Source: Pseudoflavonifractor sp. 60
GTDB taxonomy: Bacteria; Bacillota; Clostridia; Oscillospirales; Oscillospiraceae
DNA length: 64,000 nt
Direction of reading: 5' to 3'
Assembly (NCBI RefSeq): GCF_009911645.1
Contig: NZ_QWKI01000036.1
Location: 1-64,000 of the forward strand
Shown here piece after piece: positions 23,505-31,803 of the stretch. Each line of letters begins with the position of its first letter. Position 1 is the stretch's first letter. Both the position numbers and the translations under genes were made by a program. The notes beneath the pieces are model-generated. The model was given only the letters and a program-made list of their open reading frames with translations. It was not told the DNA's origin and made no database searches.

Positions 23505-24641
23505 ATGAAGTACCAAGAGACCGCGTTCCGGGAGCGCTCCGGGCTGTGCAACGCGGACGGAAAGGGCAGGCAAAAGGCCGTCTCCCTGAGCGTTCCGCGG
23601 AAGAGGGGACGGCGCAGGCTCCAGCTGCGTCTGGAGGAGCAGAAGCGGGGCCGCCCGGAGCAGAAGGCGGAGGAGCTCCCGCTGTTTGCTGATTACCTGT
23701 GGGACTGGCTGAAAATTGTGGCCCCCACCATTGAGCGCACCACCTACCACAGCTATGAAAACATCATCTCCGCCCGGCTGGACCCCTTTTTCCGAAGCCG
23801 CCAGCTCCGGCTGGACCAGGTGGAGCCCTGCCACATCCGGGAGCTCCACGAGTCCATCTTTCAGGACGGCTGCAACGCCAACACCGTCATCCACTACCAC
23901 GCCGTGGTGCGCAAGGCACTGCAATACGCCGTGAAGAACGAGATGCTGGCGGAGAATGTGGCGGACAAGGTGGACCGGCCCAAAAAGGGAAAATATTTGG
24001 CGGGCTTTTACACCAAGGAGGAGCTGGCCGCCCTCTTTGAGGCTACCAGGGAGGACTCCATGTCGGTGGTCATCCAGCTGGCCGCCTACTACGGCCTGCG
24101 GCGCAGCGAGGTACTGGGCATCCGCTGGAGCGCGGTGGACTTTGCTCGGGGGACCGTGACGATCAACCACAAGGTGACGGAGAGCTCTGAGAATGGAAAG
24201 TACCAGATGTACACAGAGGACAAGCTGAAAAACAAGTCCAGCTTCCGAACCCTACCCCTGATCCCCGCCATGCGGGAGCTGCTGCTGGAACAGAAGGGCA
24301 GGCAGGCCCGCTATCAGGAGCTGTTCCGCTCCGCCTACTGCATGGACTATCTGGACTACGTGTGCGTCAACGAGATGGGCCGTCTCTTCCGCCCCAACTA
24401 TGTCACCGACCACTTCAAGCTGCTGCTCCGCCGGCACAACCTGCGGATCATCCGCTTCCACGACCTGCGCCACAGCTGCGCCTCTCTGCTCCTCAGCCAA
24501 GGCATCCCCATGAAGCAGATCCAGGACTGGCTGGGCCACTCCACCTTCGCCACCACCGCCGATATCTACTCCCACCTGGATTTCAACTCCAAGCAGGCCT
24601 CGGCGGACGCCATTGCGGCGGCGTTAATGGAAACCCAATAG
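23505..24641 (+). CDS. int: tyrosine integrase
   Basis: 378 residues starting at the ATG at 23505 with a strong AAAGGAGG. The N-terminal core-binding domain (about 60-150: FADYLWDWLKIVAPTIERTT) and catalytic domain are complete: first Arg in YGLRRSEVLGIRW, HDLRHSCAS (HxxR), GHSTFATT and nucleophile Tyr in ADIYSHLDF. It is a Tn916/phage-type site-specific recombinase. No conjugation genes follow; its terminator abuts a convergent operon, so the element is either very small or has lost its cargo. Confidence 0.93.
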   Translation: MKYQETAFRERSGLCNADGKGRQKAVSLSVPRKRGRRRLQLRLEEQKRGRPEQKAEELPLFADYLWDWLKIVAPTIERTTYHSYENIISARLDPFFRSRQLRLDQVEPCHIRELHESIFQDGCNANTVIHYHAVVRKALQYAVKNEMLAENVADKVDRPKKGKYLAGFYTKEELAALFEATREDSMSVVIQLAAYYGLRRSEVLGIRWSAVDFARGTVTINHKVTESSENGKYQMYTEDKLKNKSSFRTLPLIPAMRELLLEQKGRQARYQELFRSAYCMDYLDYVCVNEMGRLFRPNYVTDHFKLLLRRHNLRIIRFHDLRHSCASLLLSQGIPMKQIQDWLGHSTFATTADIYSHLDFNSKQASADAIAAALMETQ

Positions 24642-24645
24642 AGAG

Positions 24646-24677
24646 AAAACACCCTGTCCATTTGGGCAGGGTGTTTT
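24646..24677. terminator. bidirectional terminator int / Hsp70-like
   Basis: A 14-bp stem (AAAACACCCTG arm) with a 4-base loop is flanked by A and T runs and separates convergent genes. Confidence 0.9.
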
Positions 24678-24685
24678 GGGTGGCG

Positions 24686-27600
24686 CTAGTTCTCCAGGGT
24701 TATGGCCTTGGGGGGACACTCATAGCGCTCCTGGGCGGCGTCCTCCAGGCTCTTAGCCACCACATACTCCAGTTGACTGGGGCCTGTGGGCCGGAGGAGG
24801 ATCCACCAGTCCTCGTTGACGGCGGAGGCCGGGATGCGCACGCCGCCCCGCTTTTTAGCCTTGGAGACGGGCAGGCGGCCCGGCTGCTGGGCGGTGGGGT
24901 CGGTGGAGAAGTAGAATTCGAATTGGGCCGCGTCCGCCTCCAGATACTCGACCCACTGGCCGTAGGGGGTATCCCGGGTGAGGCAGGGTGCAAAAAAGCC
25001 GTCGTCATTGTAGCCCACGGAGAAGGTAAACTTGATCTCCTGGTCCTGGGCCACCTCGTTTTCCACCTTGATGGGGGAGCCCTCCCGGCACAGGATCAGG
25101 CCGAAGGCGACCCCCGTCTTGCCGGTGGGGCGCTCGTCCACCTCCTCGTCCTCGGAGAAGGTGCAGCCCCGCTCCCGCATGATCGCCTGGGCCTCCGGGG
25201 TTCCCAGAGGGGGATACAGCTGGAAGAAGTCCAAATCCTCATGGTCATACTCCCCCCGCTCCTGGTAGCACTGGCCAATGCTTTCGGCAAAGGCGGCCAG
25301 CTTCTCATCAAATACCTGCCGCAGCAGCTCCGACTTGCCCGCGTTGCCCGCCAGGAAGATGTGGATGCGGTTGGCGGGATGGCTCTTGTACAGCTCCGGC
25401 TTAAAGGCCCGGCTCAGGGCGTGGATGAATTTATCGACCCCCTCGGCAAGACGCCCTCTCAAAATGGCCTCCAGCCGCTGCGGGTCCAACTGAATTTGGG
25501 TCCCAAGGGCCCAGCTGCCGTCCTGCTTCACCAGGTCCAGCTTAATGGCCCCGCTGGCGTACTCCGACTCCCAGCCCTCGGGCCGCTCCCACAGGGGGCG
25601 CAGGGCCTCCTTCATCTGGCGCATATTGGTGTGGGCCTCCTGAGAGTTGGCCAGAAGTCCCACGCTGCCCTTGAAAGGCTCGCACTGAGGGGGACGGGAG
25701 AAGGTGATCCCTGCCTGGCGCAGCTGGCTCTGGTTGTCCCGGAAGACCTGGTAGGACAGCAGCTCCAGCAGATTTTCCCCTCCCAGATACCGGTCGCCGC
25801 CGTCGCCAAAGTGGCTGATGATATAGTTGTACTTCCGCCGCCTCCCATTGCCTCTGGGGGCTCTCCGCCACACGCCGAAGTCGAAGTCCGCCGTGCCGCC
25901 GCCGAAGTCGAAGATGGCGTAGTAGACATTTTCCCCCTCCTCCGGCTGGAACTGGTACTCCTGGAGGGCGCACACCGCATAGGCCGCTGGCTCTCCCGCC
26001 CCCTGGCGCACGGAGAACTGCTCCTGACACTCCGGGTCGTCCAGCACCGCCTGGGGCAGGGATTTGGCCAGGCCCCGGCGAAAGCTGTCCAAAATCCGTT
26101 TCCGCACCTCCTCCGGGTAGGTGACCGGGAAGGACAGGAGATATTCCAGATAGATCTGGCTGGTGTGCATATTGTTGATGTACAGGCCGATGTAGTAGGC
26201 GTACAGCTCAATGGGGTCAAACTCCCCCTCGGAGATGCTCAGATAGGGGGGCAGGGTGAGCTCCGTGGTCCCCGTCCGGTCCCGGACCCGCAGGTTCTGG
26301 TTCTGGTTCCCCGCCCACTGCTTCAGCTCACCGAAGAAGGAGAAGTATTTGCTGCTGTCCTTGTTGTCCTTCCACATATCGTTGGCAGTGTGGGATACGG
26401 TCAGGTCGCTCCAGGAGGTGGCGGGCCGTCCCTCCCGGCTGCGGTAGGCCCGGAGGAAGCTGTCCAGGTCGACAAATTCCATGACGGTGGGATTTTCATA
26501 GTCGCTGTCCCGGGCCTCCTGGTCGTAGAGCCCCTTGCCGATGCGCACCAGATGGGTGTAGTCGCTGTCGTCCTGCCGGGCCACCACCGTGCTTTTGGTG
26601 CCGAAGTCAATGGCGATCACGCCCCCGGGCCGAACGTCCAGACGGGGGTCCCGGGCGTACACCGGCGCGGGGATGGACATCATTACCATCTCGTCCATAG
26701 GCGGGGCCCACAGCTCCCAGGAGCCCCGGTTGGGGTCCTCCAGCTGCATGGGGTCGTAGGGGGTTATATTCGCCCGCTGGGTGTCGCAGCGGAGGACCTC
26801 CTCCCGCGCCTCCTCCAGCAGCTGCGGTGAGCCTGCGGTGAAGCTGGCGCCGCCGATGTGGAGGGTTTCTCCCGATTCCAGCGCCTGGAACAGCTGGGGA
26901 GTGGGCAAGATGGTGAACTCCTCCCGCGCCGCCACATCGTCCCACTCCGAGGTGATTTGGATGAACTGCCGCTGGTACAGCTCGGTCAGCTCCTGCCACT
27001 GAAGGGTCCCGACGGCCAGCACAGGGGTCCAGCGGCGCTCCAGGAGGAAGTCCAGCAGACAGAAGTCCTCGGGAAAACCGGCCACATAGACGTCCGCCAC
27101 CGTGCAGCTGGTTCCACCAAAATTTCTGATCTGTCCTTGGCTTATATGATAATACTGGCTGCTGGCCCCAGTGGGAAACACGCTGAACTCTTTGCTGTGA
27201 ATTGTATCATAGAGGGAGACGCCGCTGATTGTGCCAGAGTTGACCCCCCAACCGCCCCAGGGTTCCCCTTGAAAGATAATCTTTGCTTCATCCTTGGTAC
27301 ACAGACGCCAGCCGCGGATGCCGGCCTCCTGTAGCTCCCCCAGAGCCCGGAGGCTGCCCCGATTGGTCATCTGCTGATATCCCTCCTGGCTGTAGTTGTA
27401 GTTCCAGACATAGTAGGCGTTGTTGGTGGTCAATTCAATTTTGGAGTAGTCCTCCACAAACAGGCGCAGGTCCTCCGCCGGGCAGATACGCAGGGGGAGC
27501 TCCGCAATTTGGATGTTCTGGTGCCCGTCCACATATGCCCCCTTGAACAACTCCCAGACGTAGTTCTCCAAAAGCTTCAGCTCCCGGGTCACCTGCTTCT

Positions 27601-27742
27601 GGGTCATCTGCTTCCAGTTTACCGGGAACACGTCCAGCCGCCGCACCCCGCTCTGGGGGCCGGCGCTCCAGTTGAAGTCCCGCTGAAACTCCCAGGACTC
27701 CCCGCCGGGCTCCTGGGGGGTGTTTTTTGCCGTCTCATCCAT
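24686..27742 (-). CDS. large Hsp70-like ATPase, unknown system
   Basis: 1018 residues from the ATG at 27742, chosen because GAGGAGG lies 8 bases upstream; the frame opens 20 codons earlier without a ribosome site. Residues 1-370 match nothing I recognise. The actin/Hsp70 nucleotide-binding fold then appears with phosphate-1 IAIDFGTKSTVVA (about 376), phosphate-2 YAIFDFGGGTADFDFG (about 608) and adenosine motif IHIFLAGNAGKSEL (about 792). No canonical DnaK substrate-binding domain is evident; the last ~130 residues are a beta-rich tail. It is the third gene of an operon with a patatin-like lipase and a coiled-coil protein. The SrfB family is a possible analogue. Confidence 0.85.
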   Translation of the reverse strand: MDETAKNTPQEPGGESWEFQRDFNWSAGPQSGVRRLDVFPVNWKQMTQKQVTRELKLLENYVWELFKGAYVDGHQNIQIAELPLRICPAEDLRLFVEDYSKIELTTNNAYYVWNYNYSQEGYQQMTNRGSLRALGELQEAGIRGWRLCTKDEAKIIFQGEPWGGWGVNSGTISGVSLYDTIHSKEFSVFPTGASSQYYHISQGQIRNFGGTSCTVADVYVAGFPEDFCLLDFLLERRWTPVLAVGTLQWQELTELYQRQFIQITSEWDDVAAREEFTILPTPQLFQALESGETLHIGGASFTAGSPQLLEEAREEVLRCDTQRANITPYDPMQLEDPNRGSWELWAPPMDEMVMMSIPAPVYARDPRLDVRPGGVIAIDFGTKSTVVARQDDSDYTHLVRIGKGLYDQEARDSDYENPTVMEFVDLDSFLRAYRSREGRPATSWSDLTVSHTANDMWKDNKDSSKYFSFFGELKQWAGNQNQNLRVRDRTGTTELTLPPYLSISEGEFDPIELYAYYIGLYINNMHTSQIYLEYLLSFPVTYPEEVRKRILDSFRRGLAKSLPQAVLDDPECQEQFSVRQGAGEPAAYAVCALQEYQFQPEEGENVYYAIFDFGGGTADFDFGVWRRAPRGNGRRRKYNYIISHFGDGGDRYLGGENLLELLSYQVFRDNQSQLRQAGITFSRPPQCEPFKGSVGLLANSQEAHTNMRQMKEALRPLWERPEGWESEYASGAIKLDLVKQDGSWALGTQIQLDPQRLEAILRGRLAEGVDKFIHALSRAFKPELYKSHPANRIHIFLAGNAGKSELLRQVFDEKLAAFAESIGQCYQERGEYDHEDLDFFQLYPPLGTPEAQAIMRERGCTFSEDEEVDERPTGKTGVAFGLILCREGSPIKVENEVAQDQEIKFTFSVGYNDDGFFAPCLTRDTPYGQWVEYLEADAAQFEFYFSTDPTAQQPGRLPVSKAKKRGGVRIPASAVNEDWWILLRPTGPSQLEYVVAKSLEDAAQERYECPPKAITLEN

Positions 27743-27808
27743 ATCAACTGCCTCCTCTTTTATTGGCTTCCGCCCCGCAGCAGGGGCCAGTTTTTCTAAC
27801 ATTTTTCG

Positions 27809-28705
27809 CTAAAACCGCACCAGACACTTGCGCTCGGCGGTATTCCGGTTCAGATTCCAGATGCCGGGCAGAAGGACCTGGGCCACATCCCCCTGGAAGC
27901 GGCTGCAATCCCCCGACCTCAGGTGCCGCAGGTCGTCAAAGGGCCTTCCCACCTCCTGGGTCATCAGCTGGTAGACCGGGCTGGCCCAGACGGAGTTGTA
28001 CCGGTCCAGGAAGAAGGACAGGATATCCAGTATCACTGCCTGGTGCTCCGGGGAAAGGCTGCCGGTTTGAAGTTTCAGCGCGTCCCAGAGGTGGAGGATA
28101 TTGTCGATCTGACAGCCGTTGGCCCAGAAGCCCATCACGTTGTCCGCCGGTAGGAGGGGGGCGAGGGTCTTCAACAGCGTCCCGGGCAGGGCGCGGTAGG
28201 CGTCAAAGTGCTCCAGCAGCGGGCGCAGGGGGGTTAAGCGGGCCGTCTGCTGTTTCAGCTCCTCCTCCATACGTTGGGATTTGGCCAGGGCCTCCTGCTG
28301 CTGGACGGATATGGCTTTACACTGCTGCTCTGCCTCCTGGAGCTTTGCGGAGAGACCGGTACACCGCTGGTTGGCCAGTGTGAGCTGATTCTCCCACTCC
28401 GCGCCCTGGCGGCGGGCCTCCCTCAGCTGGCGTTCCCGTTCCTCCGCCTGGGAGGTCAGCTGTTTGTTCCGCCTCTGCTCCTCCCGGAGGCGGACCTCCA
28501 GAGCGTCCCGCTCCTCCACCGCCAGGTCAATGCGCTCCCGCAGCTTGGCATTGAGCTCCTCCAGCTCCCGCAGCTGCTCCGGACGGGCCGCCGGGGCTGT
28601 GCCCGCCATATGGTCATCCTCCGCTGCAATCTGCCGGATCAGAGCCCGTACCTCCGGGGTCTCCAGAGCCTGGCGCAGCAGGTCGTTAAACTGTTCCCAT
28701 TCCAT
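27809..28705 (-). CDS. coiled-coil protein, possible exchange factor
   Basis: 298 residues. From about 40 to 165 the sequence is an almost continuous charged coiled coil (ELEELNAKLRERIDLAVEER and onward); a globular C-terminal domain follows (LRPLLEHFDAYRALPGTLLK to the end, with a Trp/Leu-rich core). A long coiled coil plus small domain beside an Hsp70-like gene recalls GrpE, but no GrpE signature is seen. GGAGG precedes the ATG; it starts 12 bases after the lipase and ends 66 bases before the Hsp70-like start. Confidence 0.8.
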   Translation of the reverse strand: MEWEQFNDLLRQALETPEVRALIRQIAAEDDHMAGTAPAARPEQLRELEELNAKLRERIDLAVEERDALEVRLREEQRRNKQLTSQAEERERQLREARRQGAEWENQLTLANQRCTGLSAKLQEAEQQCKAISVQQQEALAKSQRMEEELKQQTARLTPLRPLLEHFDAYRALPGTLLKTLAPLLPADNVMGFWANGCQIDNILHLWDALKLQTGSLSPEHQAVILDILSFFLDRYNSVWASPVYQLMTQEVGRPFDDLRHLRSGDCSRFQGDVAQVLLPGIWNLNRNTAERKCLVRF

Positions 28706-28717
28706 AAAATACCTCCC

Positions 28718-29836
28718 TTATCCTCTGGCCAGGGCCAGCAGACTGTCTTTAAGGGCCAGCGTATCCAGTTCCCCCGCCTTCTTCCGGTGCAGAGTCGCCT
28801 TATAGCTCAGGTCCAGCATGGCCTGCACGCCGCTGCCCACCTGGGGGCCGGGGATAATTTGCACCGCCCAGGCGCCAGGACACTGGGCCAGCTTGTGTTG
28901 GGTCTCCTCCACATGGCTACGCCCCAGATGGACGATGATAAACTTCCGGTAGCCGCACCGGTACAGGGGCAGGAAGGGGACATTATCCTTCAGTCCGCCG
29001 TCGTAGTACTCGGCGCCCCGCAGCTTCACCGGCTGATACACCACGGGCAGGGCGGAGGAGGCCAGCACCGCCTGGACCATCTCCGCAGGGGAGAGGATGC
29101 CCCAGGGGATGTAGCGCTCCTTCATGTCCTTGGTCCGCATGGTCATCAGCTTGAGCAGGGGCTCGGCCACAACGCTGGTGGTGTACATATGGTACCGCCG
29201 CCTGATCTGATCCCCATAGCCGCCGCCCACCGCCTGGGAGGCCGCCCGCTTCAGCGCGGCCTGGGAGAGAAAGCGGTCGTCCAAAATCAGCTCCCCCAGG
29301 CCGGGGACCTTCTTGACGTTGACCTTGCGGATGCGTGCCTGAATCTCCTGCCGCTTGTTGGTGCGGCTCAGCTCCAGCCAGAGATTTTTTGCGTAGTTAA
29401 AGTCGCCCCGGGCGAAGAGCAGGGCGTTCACCGCGCCGATGGAGGTGCCGGAGATGCCGCCGATCTCCCCCGACAGCCCCAGCTGGTCCAGGGCAGACCA
29501 CACCCCGATTTGATAGGCCCCCTTTGCGCCCCCTCCGGCTAGCACCAGGGCCAGCTTGTCCTTGGGCCGCCCGTCATTGCCGGTGATTTGGCCGATGAAC
29601 TGTTTCATGGCCTGGAAGAGGTCCGGCTCCCGGGCATATACCGCCAGCCGGTGCATGGTGTTGGCAAGCCGGACCGTGTCCCCCAGGCCCTCGACCCGCC
29701 ATTCCCCCACCCGCATACAGCAGGTCCACCCCGCGTCCTGGGGGAGAGGGCGGAGCGCGTCAGGGGGAAGACTGCGGAAAAAATCCTCGCAGAGCCTGCC
29801 GGAGTAGTATTGTCCCAAGCCAGTCCAGTCCATCAC
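28718..29836 (-). CDS. patatin-like phospholipase
   Basis: 372 residues from GTG at 29836 (GAGGAGA upstream; an ATG one codon later is equally possible). After a ~90-residue N-terminal extension, the patatin fold has the oxyanion loop GGGAKGAYQ (101-109), nucleophile Ser in GTSIGA (130-135) and the catalytic Asp in YYDGGLKDN. All catalytic elements are present, so it should hydrolyse acyl ester bonds of membrane lipids. It is first gene of the operon with the coiled-coil and Hsp70-like proteins, which could hold it inactive or deliver it. In defence systems patatins act as membrane-damaging effectors; that role here is inference. Confidence 0.9.
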   Translation of the reverse strand: MMDWTGLGQYYSGRLCEDFFRSLPPDALRPLPQDAGWTCCMRVGEWRVEGLGDTVRLANTMHRLAVYAREPDLFQAMKQFIGQITGNDGRPKDKLALVLAGGGAKGAYQIGVWSALDQLGLSGEIGGISGTSIGAVNALLFARGDFNYAKNLWLELSRTNKRQEIQARIRKVNVKKVPGLGELILDDRFLSQAALKRAASQAVGGGYGDQIRRRYHMYTTSVVAEPLLKLMTMRTKDMKERYIPWGILSPAEMVQAVLASSALPVVYQPVKLRGAEYYDGGLKDNVPFLPLYRCGYRKFIIVHLGRSHVEETQHKLAQCPGAWAVQIIPGPQVGSGVQAMLDLSYKATLHRKKAGELDTLALKDSLLALARG

Positions 29837-29932
29837 GACATATTCATCTCCTCAGTCCCGCAGCCGGGAAAATCGTAGTAACTTCCATTATACCACCAAT
29901 AATTTTGTCGAACAAGGGGGAAGCAAAAGGAA

Positions 29933-30208
29933 CTTCAATTCGTAAAGTAGAGAAAAATTGTAGAGCGGGCCGGAGTAGTTCCATCTTGTGATGCCGCAGG
30001 AGCGCATAAGCGGCGAAGCCGCTTGCCCCCTTTGGCAAAGGGGGCCCCTGAGCGAAGCGAAGGCGGGGGATTGTCTTAGGAAAACTGCTTCTATTTCGGA
30101 TTTCAAGTCGAAGCAGTGCCAACAGGTCAATCCCCACCGGCTTCGCCGGGCCATAAAACAGCAGACTAAGGTCGTCCCATCCTACAAAAGATACTTTACG
30201 AATTAAAG
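29933..30208. mobile_element. MITE-like element with terminal inverted repeats
   Basis: CTTCAATTCGTAAAGTA at 29933-29949 and TACTTTACGAATTAAAG at 30192-30208 are inverted repeats with one mismatch in 17. The 276-base interior has no gene but several G/C palindromes (CCCCCTTTGGCAAAGGGGG, ACCGGCTTCGCCGGG) and a block shared with the start of the window. This fits a non-autonomous miniature element or REP-like repeat. No clear target duplication is visible. Confidence 0.6.
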
Positions 30209-30247
30209 GGGAGGAATCCGCGCAGGTGGATGCCCCAGCGGCAGGAC

Positions 30248-30279
30248 AAAAAAATCCCAGAGGACTTGTGCCTCTGGGA
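30248..30279 (-). terminator. terminator of chromate transporter operon
   Basis: TCCCAGAGG and CCTCTGGGA pair across a short loop, with seven T residues on the minus strand, just downstream of the second transporter gene. Confidence 0.88.
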
Positions 30280-30294
30280 GCGGTTTTCCGGGGT

Positions 30295-30882
30295 TCAGAG
30301 TTGAAATACGATCCCCACCACGGCGGCGATGGCAATAAACACGATGGGGTGCAGCTTTTTCAGCTGCTTGGACTGCATACACAGGAACACGGCCACGGCC
30401 AGGAGCAGGGCGGGCCAGTGGACGGCAAAGGTGTGCTCCTCCGTCCCCCCGATGCTCACCAGCACCGACAGGGCCACCGACAGCCCGGCGGAGGCAATCA
30501 GCGCGGTGGAGGCGGGCCGCAGTCCCTGGAAGACGGCGTCCACCGTTTTGGACTGGCGAAACTTCTGTAGAAATCCAGCGATTATCATAATGATAATGAT
30601 GGAGGGGGTTATCAGCCCCAGGGTGGCCAGCGTAGCGCCCAGAACACCGCCCATGGAGCCGCCCGCCAGACTGCCCGTCTGGAAGCCCACATAGGTGGCC
30701 ATATTGACCCCCATGGGGCCGGGGGTAGACTCGGACACAGCGATCATGGTAGTCAGGTCCACGGCGGTGAACCAGCCGGTGCGGGCCCCCATGTCCTGGA
30801 GGAAGGGGATGGTAGCCAGTCCGCCGCCCACGGCGAAGAGTCCCACCTTGGCAAACTCAAAATACAGCCGCAGAAAGATCAT
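30295..30882 (-). CDS. chrA: chromate transporter, half-size subunit B
   Basis: 195 residues, about six hydrophobic segments, with FAKVGLFAVGGGLATIPFLQ and STPGPMGVNMATYVG, the signature loops of the CHR family. It is a half-length (single-domain) member; such proteins work as heteropairs and export or exchange chromate/sulfate-like oxyanions. It overlaps the upstream half by 4 bases, so the two are translationally coupled. Confidence 0.9.
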   Translation of the reverse strand: MIFLRLYFEFAKVGLFAVGGGLATIPFLQDMGARTGWFTAVDLTTMIAVSESTPGPMGVNMATYVGFQTGSLAGGSMGGVLGATLATLGLITPSIIIIMIIAGFLQKFRQSKTVDAVFQGLRPASTALIASAGLSVALSVLVSIGGTEEHTFAVHWPALLLAVAVFLCMQSKQLKKLHPIVFIAIAAVVGIVFQL

Positions 30883-31475
30883 TTCCCCTCACCGCCTTTC
30901 CCGTTCCTGTAGAGCGCAAAGCCCATTATGCCAGCCAGTACGATCAGAACGGCGGGGGAGGTGAGCAAATCCAGCATGGCGCCCGGGGTCCCGGGGCCGA
31001 AATTGACTATGTTCCCCGCCGCTGCCAGGGCCAGCACACACAGGAAGATGGTGATGGCGGCTCCGTTTTTCAGCGTGGACTTGCCCAGCTTCAGCACACT
31101 GGCGGCAATCAGGGCCACCACGGCGGCGTTGATGCCGGCCAGGGCGTGCCGCACTGCCGGGATATCGGCAAAGTTGGACAGAAATGCGGCAATGGCAGTG
31201 ATAATAATCAGAGAGGGGAACACCAGGCCCAGGGTTGCCAGTACGCCGCCGGGGATCCCCTTGTATTTGTACCCGATGAAGGTGGCGGTATTGACAGCGA
31301 TAATGCCGGGGGTACACTGGCCCACGGCAAAGTAGTCGGTGAGCTCCTCGTCGGTGGCCCAGCCCTTTTTCTCTACCACCTCCCGCTGGAGGATGGGCAG
31401 CATGGCGTAGCCCCCGCCGAAGGTGCATACCCCCACCTTGGCAAAGGTGAGGAAAAGGTCAGCGTAGATGCTCAC
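30879..31475 (-). CDS. chrA: chromate transporter, half-size subunit A
   Basis: 198 residues, CHR-family half with FAKVGVCTFGGGYAMLPILQ and GQCTPGIIAVNTATFIGYK. It pairs with the following gene as a two-component CHR transporter. Its start overlaps the stop of a small gene (31472-31789) by 4 bases, giving a tightly packed operon. Confidence 0.9.
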   Translation of the reverse strand: MSIYADLFLTFAKVGVCTFGGGYAMLPILQREVVEKKGWATDEELTDYFAVGQCTPGIIAVNTATFIGYKYKGIPGGVLATLGLVFPSLIIITAIAAFLSNFADIPAVRHALAGINAAVVALIAASVLKLGKSTLKNGAAITIFLCVLALAAAGNIVNFGPGTPGAMLDLLTSPAVLIVLAGIMGFALYRNGKGGEGK

Positions 31476-31789
31476 GGCTCCAGACCCCCATTTTCCAGCT
31501 TGTTCTCCAGGTATTCCTTTACCGCCGCTACCTCCTGGTCCATCTGTTCCACAAGCTTCTCCTCCGGCTCGTCCAGCACTGCGGCGGTCAGCCGGAGCAG
31601 AGAGGCCAGGCCCAGCTGAAAGGGGAGCTGCGTGGCGTCCTGTATCTGCATCAGTACTTCAAAGGTGCGCTGTTCTGCCTCGGGCAGCTGCGGGATCCTG
31701 GATTTCAGTTCTTTTTTCCCCAGGGACTCCATTTTGGTAAGCATCCATCCGCTGCGGATGCCCGCCTCGAACATGAGATTCAAGTCCAT
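31472..31789 (-). CDS. hypothetical 105-residue helical protein
   Basis: Helical and acidic, with no recognised domain (KELKSRIPQLPEAEQRTFEV, then a C-terminal helix EEKLVEQMDQEVAAVKEYLE). It lies between ychF and the chromate transporter genes, starting 14 bases after the ychF stop and overlapping the transporter start by 4 bases. The coupling supports a real gene. Function unknown. Confidence 0.75.
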   Translation of the reverse strand: MDLNLMFEAGIRSGWMLTKMESLGKKELKSRIPQLPEAEQRTFEVLMQIQDATQLPFQLGLASLLRLTAAVLDEPEEKLVEQMDQEVAAVKEYLENKLENGGLEP

Positions 31790-31803
31790 GTGCGCTTCCC
31801 TCC

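Noticed and set aside
27809-28705. Calling the coiled-coil protein GrpE
   Set aside because: Only the coiled coil and neighbourhood fit; the GrpE C-terminal signature is not present.
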